Source: Leucaena leucocephala (lineage: Eukaryota; Streptophyta; Magnoliopsida; Fabales; Fabaceae). Taken from it: a stretch of DNA of 64,000 nucleotides. A program made the translations under genes and the position numbers. The stretch lies in contig CM073532.1 of assembly GCA_037074615.1 (NCBI GenBank), positions 17,872,001 through 17,936,000 of the forward strand, given 5' to 3'. The notes under the pieces are model-generated. The model made no database searches. It was not told where the DNA came from and saw only the letters and a program-made list of their open reading frames with translations. Shown here piece after piece: positions 12,791-25,423 of the stretch (positions within the stretch are counted from its first letter, which is position 1; each line of letters begins with the position of its first letter).

Positions 12791-14654
12791 TTTATGGACT
12801 TTAACTTTCGAGAACTTGAAGCCATATGTTAGGCTCATTTCTTGCGCAAGCCTTATCCTAACTTTTGATTCTTTTGTTCATAAAAGACTAAATGAACAAA
12901 GTCTTTCCAAATGTAGATTTACTCTTGATAGTCATATAGAGGATCTACTTCTGAACATCATCTTAGACTAGCATGTATCTCTATTTCTCATACTATTTAG
13001 CTTGCCTACATCATGTGCTAAACCTCTAACTGATAACCTTAGTGAGGCTGGCATCTTCATCCTTCATCAGGTCCCTGCGCATCTTCATCGTGACCTGAGT
13101 ATGAACTAGGTGCAACGTATCCATGAACTTTAGTCGCGACTATCTCATTCTACTTGTCATGACTGGACAGCTCTACATTCTTTAGTCACGACCTCGGGTC
13201 ACCTTTCGTCATGGCCTAACTTCTCGAGGACTTCTAGCTATGTTCCAAACTGTTTTACATCCGACCTGGATCTAACTTGCTTTAAACATTCCCTTATAAT
13301 CTTCTTGTCTAGTCTTTACCCTAGTAATGGCCGATCCTTACACATCAGTTGTGAACCATTTGCCAAAAGCTCACTTAGCTTTACATGCCACGTAAGGTAT
13401 ATGGCAATATCTGGCTTATGGCCATCTCATATCATGCTACTAACATGAAAACTTAATCCAGGTCAATGCCCTCTATCACATCTCTATTTATCATCCTTGC
13501 TACGTCATTGAAGAACTGCAGCTAAACTGACTGCTCTTGATTTCTACTTCCTTCCATCCCTTAACCTAAACTAAGTAGTTCACTTCCCACAGCCTTTCTT
13601 GAGACTAGTATAGTCACATTGTCTATCTTTCATAAAGAAGGCTGGGGTGGATTAGGGCTAGAAATATCCCTTTAATCTTTATCTATACCCTCATATATTC
13701 CTGGACTGGGATAATAGGAAGGGATGTCACAGATTGTAACTGGTTCTTAGGCTACTCATATCAAACTTGTCCTCAAACTCTGGTAAAGGAGGAATAATAT
13801 CTGGCCTACCTATAATCCAGTATCAGTACTCAGCTTCCTCAGCTGAAATCTGTCCTCTCATCGGAGGAATAGAGCTTATATCAGGTTAGAGAGCACTCTA
13901 TCAAACTCATCCTGTATATAATTACTAGACCCATCATTATCTAGTGCAGCATTATCTGATGCATACACAACATCTGACTGAATTTCTCATAATTTCCAGA
14001 CTATAAATCCGAGTATACAAAAATATGCATGGGTACTTTACTATAAACCTTCCTGATTGAGTCCCTTATGCTGTCATTTGAACTCTCTTCACTACCTGAA
14101 GAGTCAAAGTCTAGGTGTACCTCATCTTTATACAGCATTAAAGGTTGGGGGTCTCACTGATTAGCTGATGTTTCAAGCTTAACTTTATGAATCCCCATGT
14201 CTACTACTCCAACATTTACCCTGTGTTTTGCGACCAAAAGTCTTCTCTCATCGTGACTTATGACTTAACTTGTCACAACTTGGACATCTAGCATGCTTAC
14301 TATAGTATCTGGTCACAACACGATACCTCAAGCTACTCTTACAGCTTCCTTAGTCGTGAACTGATCAGCTTTTATCTCTATCCATAGAGGAAACTGCTTC
14401 TTAAACATTATTCTGCTTAGTCCAGCCACATTATTTTAATAAACATGAGACCTCGGCTGTATCGGCTGACTAAGATTAGCCGATCGTAATCATATCCTTC
14501 GTAAGACTATAAAGCTTAGGGTACAGTCTCATCCATCTAGTGTCACTGTCTTCTATCTAAACCTTTCTAAGCAGTGAACACCATCCCTATATCATACTCT
14601 AGGGAAAGAACCACTCAAACTTCTCATTTGTTTAAGGGATCAGTCTCACTAAAC

Positions 14655-14801
14655 CAGAGCATCACTGAGCCAGAACCTTCTGTTCTGTGCCAGAATCTTA
14701 TCCTCTGAGCCAGAACCCTTTGTTCTGTGCTAACTTTATTCTGTACTAACGCCAGAAATCATCTGTTCAGAGCATTTCCTAAGCCAGAATCCTTTGCTCT
14801 G
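14655..14801 (-). repeat. Amplified PBS-proximal repeats of the LARD-like element
   Basis: The plus strand shows repeated gagccagaacc(n)ttctgttctgtgcc units (near 14668, 14698 and 14720). They appear derived from the single gccagaatcctttgctctg segment that follows the PBS in the intact gypsy element. The last unit is the conserved one beside the PBS. Confidence 0.5.
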
Positions 14802-14807
14802 ATACCA
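14796..14807 (-). other. Primer-binding site of the LARD-like element
   Basis: The minus strand reads tggtatcagagc, the initiator tRNA-Met complement, 3 nt inside the 5' LTR. The spacing and flanking bases (ttttggtatcagagcaaagg) equal those of the intact gypsy element. Confidence 0.85.
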
Positions 14808-14810
14808 AAA

Positions 14811-17800
14811 TAAAACATCCTTATTTTCGTACGTCTTAGGGACCAATTGGTAGTATTTAGAACCACTTTCAAGGTCATTGAAGTCCAATTTCTCAATCTG
14901 GAGTTTTACTCTTATCGAGTACTGTTCACTATGTAAATTCCAGATGAGTGACCTGACTTCGAAAAATCATAACTAATTCTAGAAAAATCAGAATGTAGTG
15001 GTTCAAATTGCTACATGAAGCTAACTCAATACTATTTCAAGGAAAAATAACTCGTTGACCATTCCTTGTCCAAGTCAACGTCAGTCAAAGTTACAACTTT
15101 ACTGTTCATCCAGCGTTTTTCTCCTGAATCTAGCATTTTGGTCCCAACTTTGATAATTTATATCTCCATGTGTAGACATCGAAATGAGACATTCTATATA
15201 TCAAATCGAAGCTTGGTATGTCTACTATTTATCATAAACATGTCATATATTTATTTAATCATTTACTATTTTTTATTATAGATCAAACATCACTATATCA
15301 CCACGAGTTACTGTTCATAGTGGCAAATTCCAGCAAGCAACTTTACATACATATGCATACATCAATCACATATCAAACAAACATGCCAAACAATACTTAT
15401 CATTAAATAATAAATCTTTATACAACAGGGCATGAACAAAATCCTCGTATCTCTATTACATCTTTCCTGCCTGAAATCCGGCAGTATAACTACTATACTT
15501 CATCTGTAAAAATAACTGATCTTGTACTGATTCGGTAATTCCCGTGAGAATTACCATTCTACGTAAGTACCCAGGAAAGACTAGATGAACCGACTAGGTC
15601 CACTCACTTCCAGACTCCTTAGACAGTACCTACGTACACAATACGTATCATCTCCTTATGTTCAGTCTGAAAATCGGCAGCATAACGGCGTCTTACAGCA
15701 TTCTCAAAATTCACTTGGACATAACCTCTCTGTAATGGGTTATAAATAGGGGATGAGATTCGGGGGAATCTCAGTAGCAAACGGTACTAAACAATGCATG
15801 CATTAAAGTAAATACTTGTGCTTGCTTGTGAAAGTGTAAACATTGTGTAATGTGCATGCTTCCATGTAACATATGAAATACAATTGGCCAAGGTAATCAT
15901 AGAAACAGAGCTTTAATCATATACACATATGCACACAATTCAACAAAGTCATAGCACAATCAAGCATAACATTCAATACATACAAGTTTAGGGTAAGTTT
16001 ACTACCTTATTGCTTTACTTCTTTCCACTTTAACTTTGCTTCTTCCTTCTTACTTTTCCTTGCTATGTGGCTGCCCTCTTTTGAGCACACCAAGCAATTC
16101 CTAACATCACATTACCATCCAACCATTACAATCTAACTTCTCTTGAACACTAAGCTTACTTTAAGTAACATAACTTCCTTTAATCTTTCCCAATTGACTT
16201 GGCCTTTGAATCAATTGATGTCTTGACCTTACCCTACACAATTTGGCCTTTTGAATCCATTTATGAACTCAAAACAACCAAGTTCCAGCAACTAGTCACT
16301 GTTCCGGACAGATTTGAAAAACATGCATAATTCTTTCAAAAAATCTCATTTTGATTCCAATGCTTCCCATACTTGTTCCTCCACTTTTCCCCCACACAAA
16401 ATCTCATTTTAAGACCATTGGAAGCATCAAAATCATGAAATTCAAATCACTGTTCACGCGAGTGAACAGTACCGTGAGGAATTTTCAACATTATACCCTT
16501 TAATTCCAATGGTTTCCAAGGTTCAAAACCTTTCCAATCCTACACAAAATCATCATATAAACTCAATGGAAGCATTAAATCATTGAAATTCCATTTCCTT
16601 CTATCATGAACAGTGCATGAACAGTGCAAACCGAAATGGTAAAGTCAAGAACATCAACTTACTTCACAACCAAGCATGTATCTAACTTGTTTAAGCTTGT
16701 CTTAACTATCTATGACTTAAAACTCATATTCCTTTCACATATACACAAAAATTCCAGCAGCATTTCCCCAAGATTTAAGCCTCAAAAATCACTTAAACTC
16801 AAGCACAAACCATAAGAACAAAAGGTAGAAGCAAGGAGACAACTTATCTTACTTGCTCCTTCAAGACCCTTGCTTCTTCCTTGCTTTCTTCCACTTTCTT
16901 TCTCTAGAACTCACTTCTCTTTCTAAAGGAGCTCTTGGGTGTGAAGAATGAATGGAAAGGGGGGGTATTTATAGCAAAAGCCATGTGCCATTTGAAGGCC
17001 AATATCACTTTGGAAACTATTTGATCTAATGGTTAAAGGTTTGATCTTGGAATGTCTTTTCACTTTTCACTCAAGACCTTACCACCATGACATCACTAGC
17101 ATGGCCTCCCTTGGTACACCTAACCCTTCCTCTTTTTGGGTGCCATTCTTGTGTCCTTGTGGGTCCCACCATGTGCAACACCTAATTCTTACTTTATTCT
17201 CTTTTTCTTTCTTTTCAAAAATCCATAAATTATTTATTATTTGGACTTGGGCTCCAAGATAACTTTTGGGCCTTATTGGGCTGGCCTACGACGAAATATT
17301 GGGCCTCTTTTAGGTCCAATAGCTAACTGGCCCAAATCCCAATGTACTTTCCTCATACCGATATCCGTAACTTACCCTGATCTTAGCATAAATGCTAAAC
17401 ACCTCTTTTAATTATTATAACATTTTTAGAAATTCATTCTAATATAAAATGAATTCTCTACAAAGTTTCATAATTTTCTGAGACCCAGAAGTCCTGTTAA
17501 AAATTACATATGTTTCCTTTAACCCTTTATCGGTGTCATTTTTCACCGTAAATTCCATAATTAATTCTATAGGACTCCTTTTTGACTTCTGTCAACTCCA
17601 TAAATTCTCATATTAATTATAATAATTTACTATCAAATTTCCTCTGATATCCATACATTGTGTGAAATGACCAAAATGCCCTCCATTTACTTCTGGTTTC
17701 TTAGGGCATCACAGTGGCATTTTCGTAATTTTGCACTTTGGCTCTTAGACTTTCTTCCTCTTCCAATTAATCCTTTTCTTTACATAAATATGGCCACATA

Positions 17801-17871
17801 TTTTCCTAAACATCTCATATATTTTATTCAATCTGTACATACAACTTAGTACAGAAATTAGGGATGTTACA
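14811..17871 (-). repeat. 5' LTR of the LARD-like element
   Basis: This is 3061 bp and nearly identical to the 3' LTR. Its inner terminus reads taaaacatcc instead of tgaaacatcc, so the minus-strand CA end has mutated to TA. TATAAATA lies at 16973-16966 and the hairpin at 15754-15773. The donor-like site has the same GT-to-AT change as its partner (16847). Confidence 0.85.
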
Positions 17872-17876
17872 ATAAG

Positions 17877-19601
17877 TGTTTGCCTTCTTGAACACATACA
17901 AACTAATTCCTAAACACCACATAATTATTCATTCATCATGGTCCAATTTTTCCCTTTTCAATTTCAATATTTTCAAGACTTCAATTATATCCAATCCTAC
18001 ATAAAATATCATTTAAATTCAATGGAAATATTAAATCAATAAAATTCCATTTTCTTGGCTGAATTCCATAGTTGGCCAAATGGCATACATATTGGGCAAA
18101 GTCAAGAATATCAATTTAATACAATAACCAACCATCCAAACTAGCTTATTCAAGTGCCTTTTACTTAGTTCTAACTCCATGTCCTTTTTGGTTCAATGCT
18201 GTACAGTTTTGGACAGAAAATATAACCATGAAGAACTCCATTTTTCAAGTTCCAAAACTTAGGTTTTAATCTTCCAAAACATATATATAACAACTAGGAA
18301 GATTACTTACCTTTTGCCTTCGCTATCTTGAACCAAAGTGCCTTGAACTCTCTCTTAGAATTGCCTTGTAAATCTCCAATTTTCAAGAGTTTCCCCAAAC
18401 CCAAAAAGAGTTCACTTTGCGTCAAGGAGTAGGGGAATTTATAGAGTAAATTTTGTCATCTTGGTTCTAAAATATCCTCACTTTTCTTAATTATTACAAT
18501 GACCTAAATTTCATTCTCATCGGTTGATTCTTTCATTAATTAACCTTAATTATAATTAAATGTAATTCTTATATTATTTTATTATAATGTACCATGTGAC
18601 AAAAGCTCTCCTTCCTTGTTTGGCTTGAATGTGGAGAAATGTGGGGTCCATTTGGACACCTCATAATGCCACCTTGCTTCTTGAAAATTTCCTCCTTTCT
18701 TTTTTATAAATAGCATATAAATCCATTTGATCACATGACACATTTTCACCACCTTGGTCCTCTTACTTGATGCCACTTTGGGTCCTCTTTGACTCCAACT
18801 CATTATTTGGCACACATCTTAAGGTATTTCCTTTACCGGGTACCCTAACATACCTTAAATTTTGGAATAAATTCTATAGAGGTCTTTTGAGGGTTATAAT
18901 ATTTTTAGAAATTCATTCTACTATTAAATGAATTTTTGACAAAGTTTCATAATTTTTTGAGTTCTATAAGTCCTATTAAAAATTATATATTTTTTCTTTA
19001 AATCCTTTATTAGTGTCATTTTTCACCTTAAATTCCGTAATAAATTCTACATGAGCTCTGCTAATTTTATAAATTCTTATATTAATTATAAGAATTGTTT
19101 GTAAAAATTCAATCTGATTATGAAGTCTAGAAGATCCTGTAATAATTTATAAACTTTAGATATGCCTGACTCAAATTCTAGCATCTATTTACTTTTAAAA
19201 ATTGGACTAAAATATTTTTGGATAATTTTGGGCCTTTTCTAGCTCAACTTTAAATAATTACACTTTTGCCCCTGAATTTTGACAAAGTTACACTTTAGTC
19301 CCTGAATTTGCCAAATTTCACTTTAATCTATTTCTACCAAATTATAAACTCCAATTTGGTACCTAAAATCTCAAAAATCTATTTATGTCACTTTTTCTAT
19401 TTTTCCTTGAATTTTCTATATTTAACTTTTACCCAAATGACATTTACGTCCTTAAGCTTTATAACTTTTATACTTTTTATTTCTTTTTCTAAATTAAAAC
19501 TTATCTAATCATTATATTTTCTTCTAATTATTATCACAATCCCTTCTTAACCTCTTTCCTCTATCAGCTCCATACAGATAGAAAAAAATCAGGGTGTAAC
19601 A
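17877..19601 (-). repeat. 5' LTR of outer gypsy-type element, proximal part
   Basis: This continues the LTR interrupted at 6324. It carries the family's TATA-like aatttata at 18436, the aattcttatattaattataagaatt block, and ends gggtgtaaca, the minus-strand LTR start TGTTACACCC. With the distal part the LTR totals about 2.67 kb. It is followed directly by a LINE remnant. Confidence 0.7.
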
Positions 19602-19605
19602 TCAA

Positions 19606-20030
19606 TGGTGTCATCCAACAAAATTGTACCTAGCTTGGCACCATATTAATGTTGACTTGGAGTGTCTATTTTGTAATTCATCATCTGAGACTAGTCAGCA
19701 TCTGTTCTTTCATTGTCAATGGGCTAGAGCTATTTTGGTTGGTTTGTCTCTAGGGCTTGTGTTCTGATTTAAAATTGGCTCATAGTACTATAGGAGTTGA
19801 ATCTAGCGAAATGAGCTAGTATCTTATAATATGATGAATTAAAATATGGATTCCCACTAAATATTATATAACATGTGGTTTTTAGAAACTAGCAAACTTT
19901 ACCATGATGACAAAGTTGTGCCTAAGAAGGTAATTCGTATGAACAACTGAAGAAGGAAACAATAAGCAAACTCCTCCTATTCAAACTATAGCAATCCATC
20001 ATGTTAATAGAGCTGATTGGAGAATTCGAG
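19606..20030 (+). pseudogene. LINE (non-LTR) ORF2 3' remnant with RT zinc-binding domain
   Basis: One plus-strand frame from about 19617 reads through WHHINVDLECLFC, then SSETSQHLFFHCQWARAIL. This matches the plant zf-RVT (reverse-transcriptase zinc-binding) pattern: W...R/H-x-I, C-x-x-C, then E-x-x-x-H-L-x-F-x-C. After a stop, residues near 19870-19940 resemble the 'W-x-W-K-x-R-N' tail that follows in plant LINEs. No RT core is present. It lies between an old gypsy LTR and a SIRE-like fragment. Confidence 0.65.
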
Positions 20031-20059
20031 TGGTCATATCCTAGAAAAAAATTGTTAAT

Positions 20060-20595
20060 AATAGCTTACTGAAGTTTTCAAACTTTTCATCTAGACTATC
20101 AAACTCTCTTTGAACTTTTCTCAAATCATAATCACATTTACCAAATAAGATCAAATAGGTCAAGAACATTTAGTAAATCAGATCAGAGCATATTAGGACA
20201 GTTCACAACATTATAAGCTCTACTAAAAAGATTTAACATATCAGAATTATTCATGAGCTCATATATTTATCCAGCAAATAAGCTATAAATCCATAAAGAT
20301 TATTCATTCAATCAAATCAAAGTAATTCATAAGCTCAATACAAATATAGCACAAGACTAGCAATCAATCAGATGTTCAATTACATTCAGATTAAGATTAA
20401 TGAAGGATCTTATTGAAGATCTCTTCAATAAATGATATGATTGAGTATCTCATTGATAGGAGCATAATGGATAAGCTTTGAATCATTCATGAATAGTCTA
20501 ATCTACATAATTTCAAATCTAAACAAATCATAGATGATGCCAACAAATTAAATCGCATTTAAGCAATGAATCATCATCAAAACTTGATTTTGGTG
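20060..20595 (-). repeat. Fragment of SIRE-like LTR
   Basis: This stretch is about 85-90% similar by eye to 26376-26925 inside the SIRE-like LTR. Shared runs include agcaatcaatcagatgttca and aaatgatatgattgagtatc. It is the only trace of a left-hand LTR for that element and is truncated on both sides. Confidence 0.65.
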
Positions 20596-20718
20596 AATTG
20601 ATATTGAATTTTTCTTTTTCACCAAACTTCAAGCTTTGCTGGTTCGTTTTCTTCAAGATTTAGATTATATTTCTTTGTAGCCACAAATCTTGAGATGAAC
20701 CTTGTTAATCAGATTTCC

Positions 20719-21360
20719 TTATGCGGAAGAAGAATTGCCTTTGTGTATCCATTGCATCTTTTGATTTCTTCTGGATAATTGCAATAGTCTCTCAATTGAT
20801 ATAAACTTTGATGCTCGAGAGATCCTTTTTATTTTGTTCTCCTTAAGATAATTGAATGATACATTATGATAGTACATTCTTGATGTAGAATGTATCCTTT
20901 GGGCTTTCCTCCATTGCTTCGTATGAGTTAACTTTGGTATTACTGCAATGGATGCTCCTTGAGTTCTCCTTAGTGATGTAGCTTTCACTAATGTATGAGA
21001 AACTCTTCGACGCCCCTTTTTCCATATACAATGTCTATTCCTTTTAATGCTATCCTGCACATTTGAAATACCGTAAGGATATTTTGGTACCCATTTAACT
21101 TTAAGTCCTTAAAAGTTAGTATTGGACCTTACTTGTCCTTTAGGAACCCAAACTAAATTTCTCACATTAGAATTTCTTCTAATATAGCATGTGTGAGAAA
21201 TATGACCTGGTTTACCACAATAATTACAAATAACTGGATGTTGTTTACCATTGATATCCTTGCAAGTATTATGTTGGTTAAGTGGAAATAGCATATTATT
21301 GTATAAAAAATCATTCTTCCTATTAGAATTTTCAGTGATATCCTTAAGACGTAAATCATT
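20719..21360 (-). pseudogene. SIRE-like copia gag remnant with CCHC zinc knuckle
   Basis: The segment 21294-21109 encodes CNYCGKPGHISHTC, a C-x2-C-x4-H-x4-C zinc knuckle of copia gag, followed by the VWVPKG-type motif common after the knuckle in SIRE/Maximus gag. A 113-aa basic frame (21060-20719) follows, but I cannot match it to a domain. Reading leftward the coding sequence stops abruptly, and an LTR scrap begins at 20595, so protease, integrase and RT are missing. Gag N-terminal sequence toward 22050 is too decayed to delimit. Confidence 0.55.
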
Positions 21361-22051
21361 TACTTTTCAAAATATCATCAATAATTGATTGAAAAATTAT
21401 GTCATGAAAATATTTGTCATCATTTTTCATAATTTACAAGAATTGAAATGATTTACTGTGAGACATTTTGAGCTCTGAATGATATTCATCAGTTTCAGAT
21501 ACATTGAGCTCTACTTCTTGGTATTCTTCTTCCTCTTGTTGCTTCGTGTTGATTATTTTATAAAGATGTTCAGTGATTTCTCATTTTTCAGTACTATCTC
21601 CCATTTGTTCATTAGGTGTAGATTTGCAACTTTCTATTACCGGTGAACTATCAACACTATAAGCTTCAACGCAATTGTTTAAGGAATAGAAAAAATTAAG
21701 AGTATTGAAAATATCTCTAACATTAAAGTAATATTTGATTTTCAAATAACCACTTTAAGATAAAGTATTGTATAAAATTTTCATTGCTCTAAGGTTCAAA
21801 GAAAATAATTTCTTTTTATTTTTATTCCAATCATTTCTTAGTTTAAGATCAAAATCATTCAAAAGAATTTTTCTCATATCAAAATTAAGAGTTTTAAAAA
21901 ATATTGTCATCCGACATTTCCAATATAAAAACTCAGAATTTTCTAAAACAGGAGGAATAGTTATATCAAAACCTTTAGAAAATATTTCACAACCAAAATA
22001 CAGTCATTATCTTTGCACTTGAGATTGTTAAATCTTTTAAACAAGTGACAT

Positions 22052-22063
22052 GCTCTGATACCA
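22052..22063 (-). other. Primer-binding site of the SIRE-like element
   Basis: The minus strand reads tggtatcagagc directly inside an LTR whose end reads attagaatgactatttcacc. The element is therefore minus-oriented with its 5' LTR on the right. Confidence 0.75.
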
Positions 22064-22064
22064 A

Positions 22065-22302
22065 TATTAGAATGACTATTTCACCTAAGAGGGGATGAAT
22101 TGGGTTATTTTAAAATTTTTAAAGATATTTGAATGAATTTAAAGAGTAAAGTTCATAATGATATAACCGAATAAAGAAGTTGATGAAAAAATATTGCATA
22201 AGACGATTTATGCTAGTTCAGCCTAATCCACTTGCCTACATCGAATCCCCAGAGGGCTCCTCTAACTATTCCACTATACTTCCAGATTCAGTGGGCTCTT
22301 AG
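22065..22302 (-). repeat. 5' LTR of SIRE-like element, inner part
   Basis: It begins next to the PBS with cacctaagaggggatgaatt, a hallmark of this copia lineage's LTR end. It is cut at 22302 by a solo gypsy LTR and continues at 25424. Confidence 0.65.
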
Positions 22303-25300
22303 TGAAACATCCTTATTTTCGTACGTCTTAGGGACCAATTGGTAGTATTTAGAACCACTTTCAAGGTCATTGAAGTCCAATTTCTCAATCTGGAGTTTTA
22401 CTCTTATCGAGTACTGTTCACTGTGTAAATTCCAGATGAGTGACCTGACTTCGAAAAATCATAACTAATTCTAGAAAAATCGGAATGTAGTGGTTCAAAT
22501 TGCTACATGAAGCTAACTCAATACTATTTCAAGGAAAAATAACTCGTTGACCATTCCTTGTCCAAGTCAACGTCATTCAAAGTTACAACTTTACTGTTCA
22601 TCCAGCGTTTTTCTCCTGAATCCAGCATTTTGGTCCCAACTTTGATAATTTATATCTGCATGTGTAGACATCAAAATGAGACATTATATATATATATCAA
22701 ATCGAAGCTTGGTATGTCTACTATTTATCATAAACATATCATACATTTATTTAATGATATACTATTTTTAATTATAGATCAAACATCACTATCACCACGA
22801 GTTACTGTTCATGGTGGCAAATTCCAGCAAGCAACTTTACATACATATGCATACATCAATCACATATCAAACAAACATGCCAAACAATACTTATCATTAA
22901 ATAATAAATCTTTATACAACAGGGCATGAACAAAATCCTCGTATCTCTATTACATCTTTCCTGCCTAAAATCAGGCAGTATAACTACTATACTTCATCTG
23001 TAAAAATAACTGATCTTGTACTGATTCGGTAATTCTCGTGAGAATTACCATTCTACGTAAGTACCCAGGAAAGACTGGATGAACCGACTAGGTCCACTCA
23101 CTTCCAGACTCCTTAGACAGTACCTACGTACACAGTACGTATCATCTCCTTATGTTCAGTCTGAAAATCGGCAGCATAACGGCGTCTTACAGCATTCTCA
23201 AAATTCACTTGGACATAACCTCTCTGTAATGGGTTATAAATAGGGGATGAGATTCGGGGGAATCTCAGTAGCAAACGGTACTAAACAATGCATGCATTAA
23301 AGTAAATACTTGTGCTTGCTTGTGAAAGTGTAAACATTGTGTAATATGCATGCTTCCATGTAACATATGAAATACAATTGGCCAAGGTAATCATAGAAAC
23401 AGAGCTTCAATCATATACACATATGCACACAATTCAACAAAGTCATAGCACAATCAAGCATAACATTCAATACATACAAGTTTAGGGTAAGTTTACTACC
23501 TTGGATTTAAGCTTTCTTTCTTATGCATACACTTGCTTCCAAAGCTTTCCAATCATGAAGCTTTTTGGTCCATCATTCCCCAACACCTTCTTAGAGGTTT
23601 CAAGGTCCTAAACACATTCATATTCATTACATAATCCATTAGGACCATGAACTCAAACACTACTCAAGACTACCTCTCTTGAACCTTTAACTTGCTTTAA
23701 CTAACACAACTTTCTTTAATCTTTGCCAATTAACTTGGCCTTTGAACCAATTGATGTCTTGACCTTACCCTACACAATTTCATCTTTTGAATCCATTTAT
23801 GAACTCAAAATAACCAAATTCCAGCAAGAATACACTGTTCTGTACAGATTTGGAAAAGCATACATAAATCTTCCAAAAATTCTCATTTTGATTCCCACGC
23901 TTCCCATACTTGTTCCTCCACTTTTCCCCCACACAAAATCTCATTTTAAGACCATTAGAAGCATCAAAATCATGAAATTCAAATCACTGTTCACGCGAGT
24001 GAACAGTACCCGTGAGGAATTTTCAACATTATAACCTTTAATTCCAATGGTTTCCAAGGTTCAAGACCTTTCCAATCCTACACAAAATTATCATATAAAC
24101 TCAATGGAAGCATTAAATCATTAAAATTCCATCTCTTTCTATCATGAACAGTGCATGAACAGTGCAAACCGAAATGTTCTTCAATGGTAAAGTCAAGAAC
24201 ATCAACTTAATCCAACAACCAACCATGCAACTAGCTTGTTTAAGCTTGTCTAAACTATCTATGACATAAAACTCATGTTCCTCTCACATATACATAGAAA
24301 TTCCAGCAGCATTTCCCCAATATTTAAGCCTAAAAAATCACTTAAACTCAAGCACAAACCATAAGAACAAAAGGTAGAAGCAAGGAGACAACTTACCTTA
24401 CTTGCTCCTTCAAGACCCTTGCTTCTTCCTTGCTTTCTTACACTTTCTTTCTCTAGAACTCACTTCTCTTTCTAAAGGAGCTCTTGGGTGTGAAGAATGA
24501 ATGGAAAGGGGGGTATTTATAGCAAAAGTCATGTGCCATTTGAAGGCCAAGATCACTTTGGAAACTATTTGATCTGATGGTTAAAGGTTTGATCTTGGAA
24601 TGTCTTTTCACTTTTCACTCAAGACCTTACCACCATGACATCACTAGCATGGCCTCCCTTGGTACACCTAACCATTCCTCTTTTTGGATGCCATTTTGAA
24701 GTCCTTGTGGGTCCCACCATGTGCAACACCTAATTCTTACTTTATTCTCTTTTTCTTTCTTTTCAAAAATCCATAAATTATTCATTATTGGACTTGGGCT
24801 CCAAGATAACTTTTGGGCCTTATTCGGCTGGCCTAGGACGAAATGTTGGGCCTCTTTTAGGTCCAATAGCTAATTGGCACAAATCCCAATGTACTTTCCT
24901 TATACTAATATCCTTAAATTATCCTGATCTCAGAATAAATGCTAAACACCTCCTTTAATTGTTCTAACATTTTTAGAAATTCATTATAATATAAAATGAA
25001 TTCTCTACAAAGTTTCATAATTTTTTGAGACCCAGAAGTCCTGTTAAAAATTACATATGTTTCCTTTAACCCTTTATCGGTGTCATTTTTCACCGTAAAT
25101 TCCATAATTAATTCTACAGGACTCCTTTTTGACTTCTTTCAACTCCATAAATTCTCATATTAATTATAATAATTTACTATCAAATTTCCTCTGATATCCA
25201 TCCATTGTGTGAAATGACCAAAATGCCCTCCATTTACTTCTGGTTTCTTAGGGCATCACAGTGGCATTTTCGTAATTTTGCACTTTGGCTCTTAGACTTT

Positions 25301-25418
25301 CTTCCTCTTCCAATTAATCATTTTCTTTACATAAACATGGCCACATATTTTCCTAAACATCTCATATATTTTATTCAATCTGTACATACAACTTAGTACA
25401 GAAATTAGGGATGTTAAA
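22303..25418 (-). mobile_element. Solo LTR (3116 bp), same family as the LARD-like element
   Basis: It aligns end to end with the LTRs at 6325 and 14811 and is flanked by the 5-bp target duplication CTTAG (22298-22302 and 25419-25423). No internal sequence is present, as expected after LTR-LTR recombination. It retains TATAAATA (24521-24514), an intact donor-like aag|gtaagt (24396), the gagatt/aatctc hairpin (23248-23267) and a cattacag acceptor-like site (23224). The outer end reads gatgttaaa instead of gatgttaca. Confidence 0.85.
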
Positions 25419-25423
25419 CTTAG

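Larger units (their letters stand above)
6325..17871 (-). mobile_element. Large non-autonomous LTR retrotransposon (LARD-like), gypsy-type, 11,547 bp
   Basis: Two LTRs of about 3060 bp (6325-9384 and 14811-17871) differ by only some 18 positions by eye. They are flanked by the 5-bp target duplication ATAAG (6320-6324 and 17872-17876). On the minus strand the internal region starts with an initiator-Met PBS (14796-14807) and ends with a purine tract (9385-9400), so the cis signals are complete. The 5.4-kb interior contains no gag or pol domain and no frame longer than about 65 codons. Its ends match the intact gypsy element at 46623-57817: the PBS-proximal sequence and the ggacgaaatttattttaagg / PPT region. 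It is therefore best read as a parasite of a related autonomous element. It is inserted in an older LTR of the same superfamily. Confidence 0.85.
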
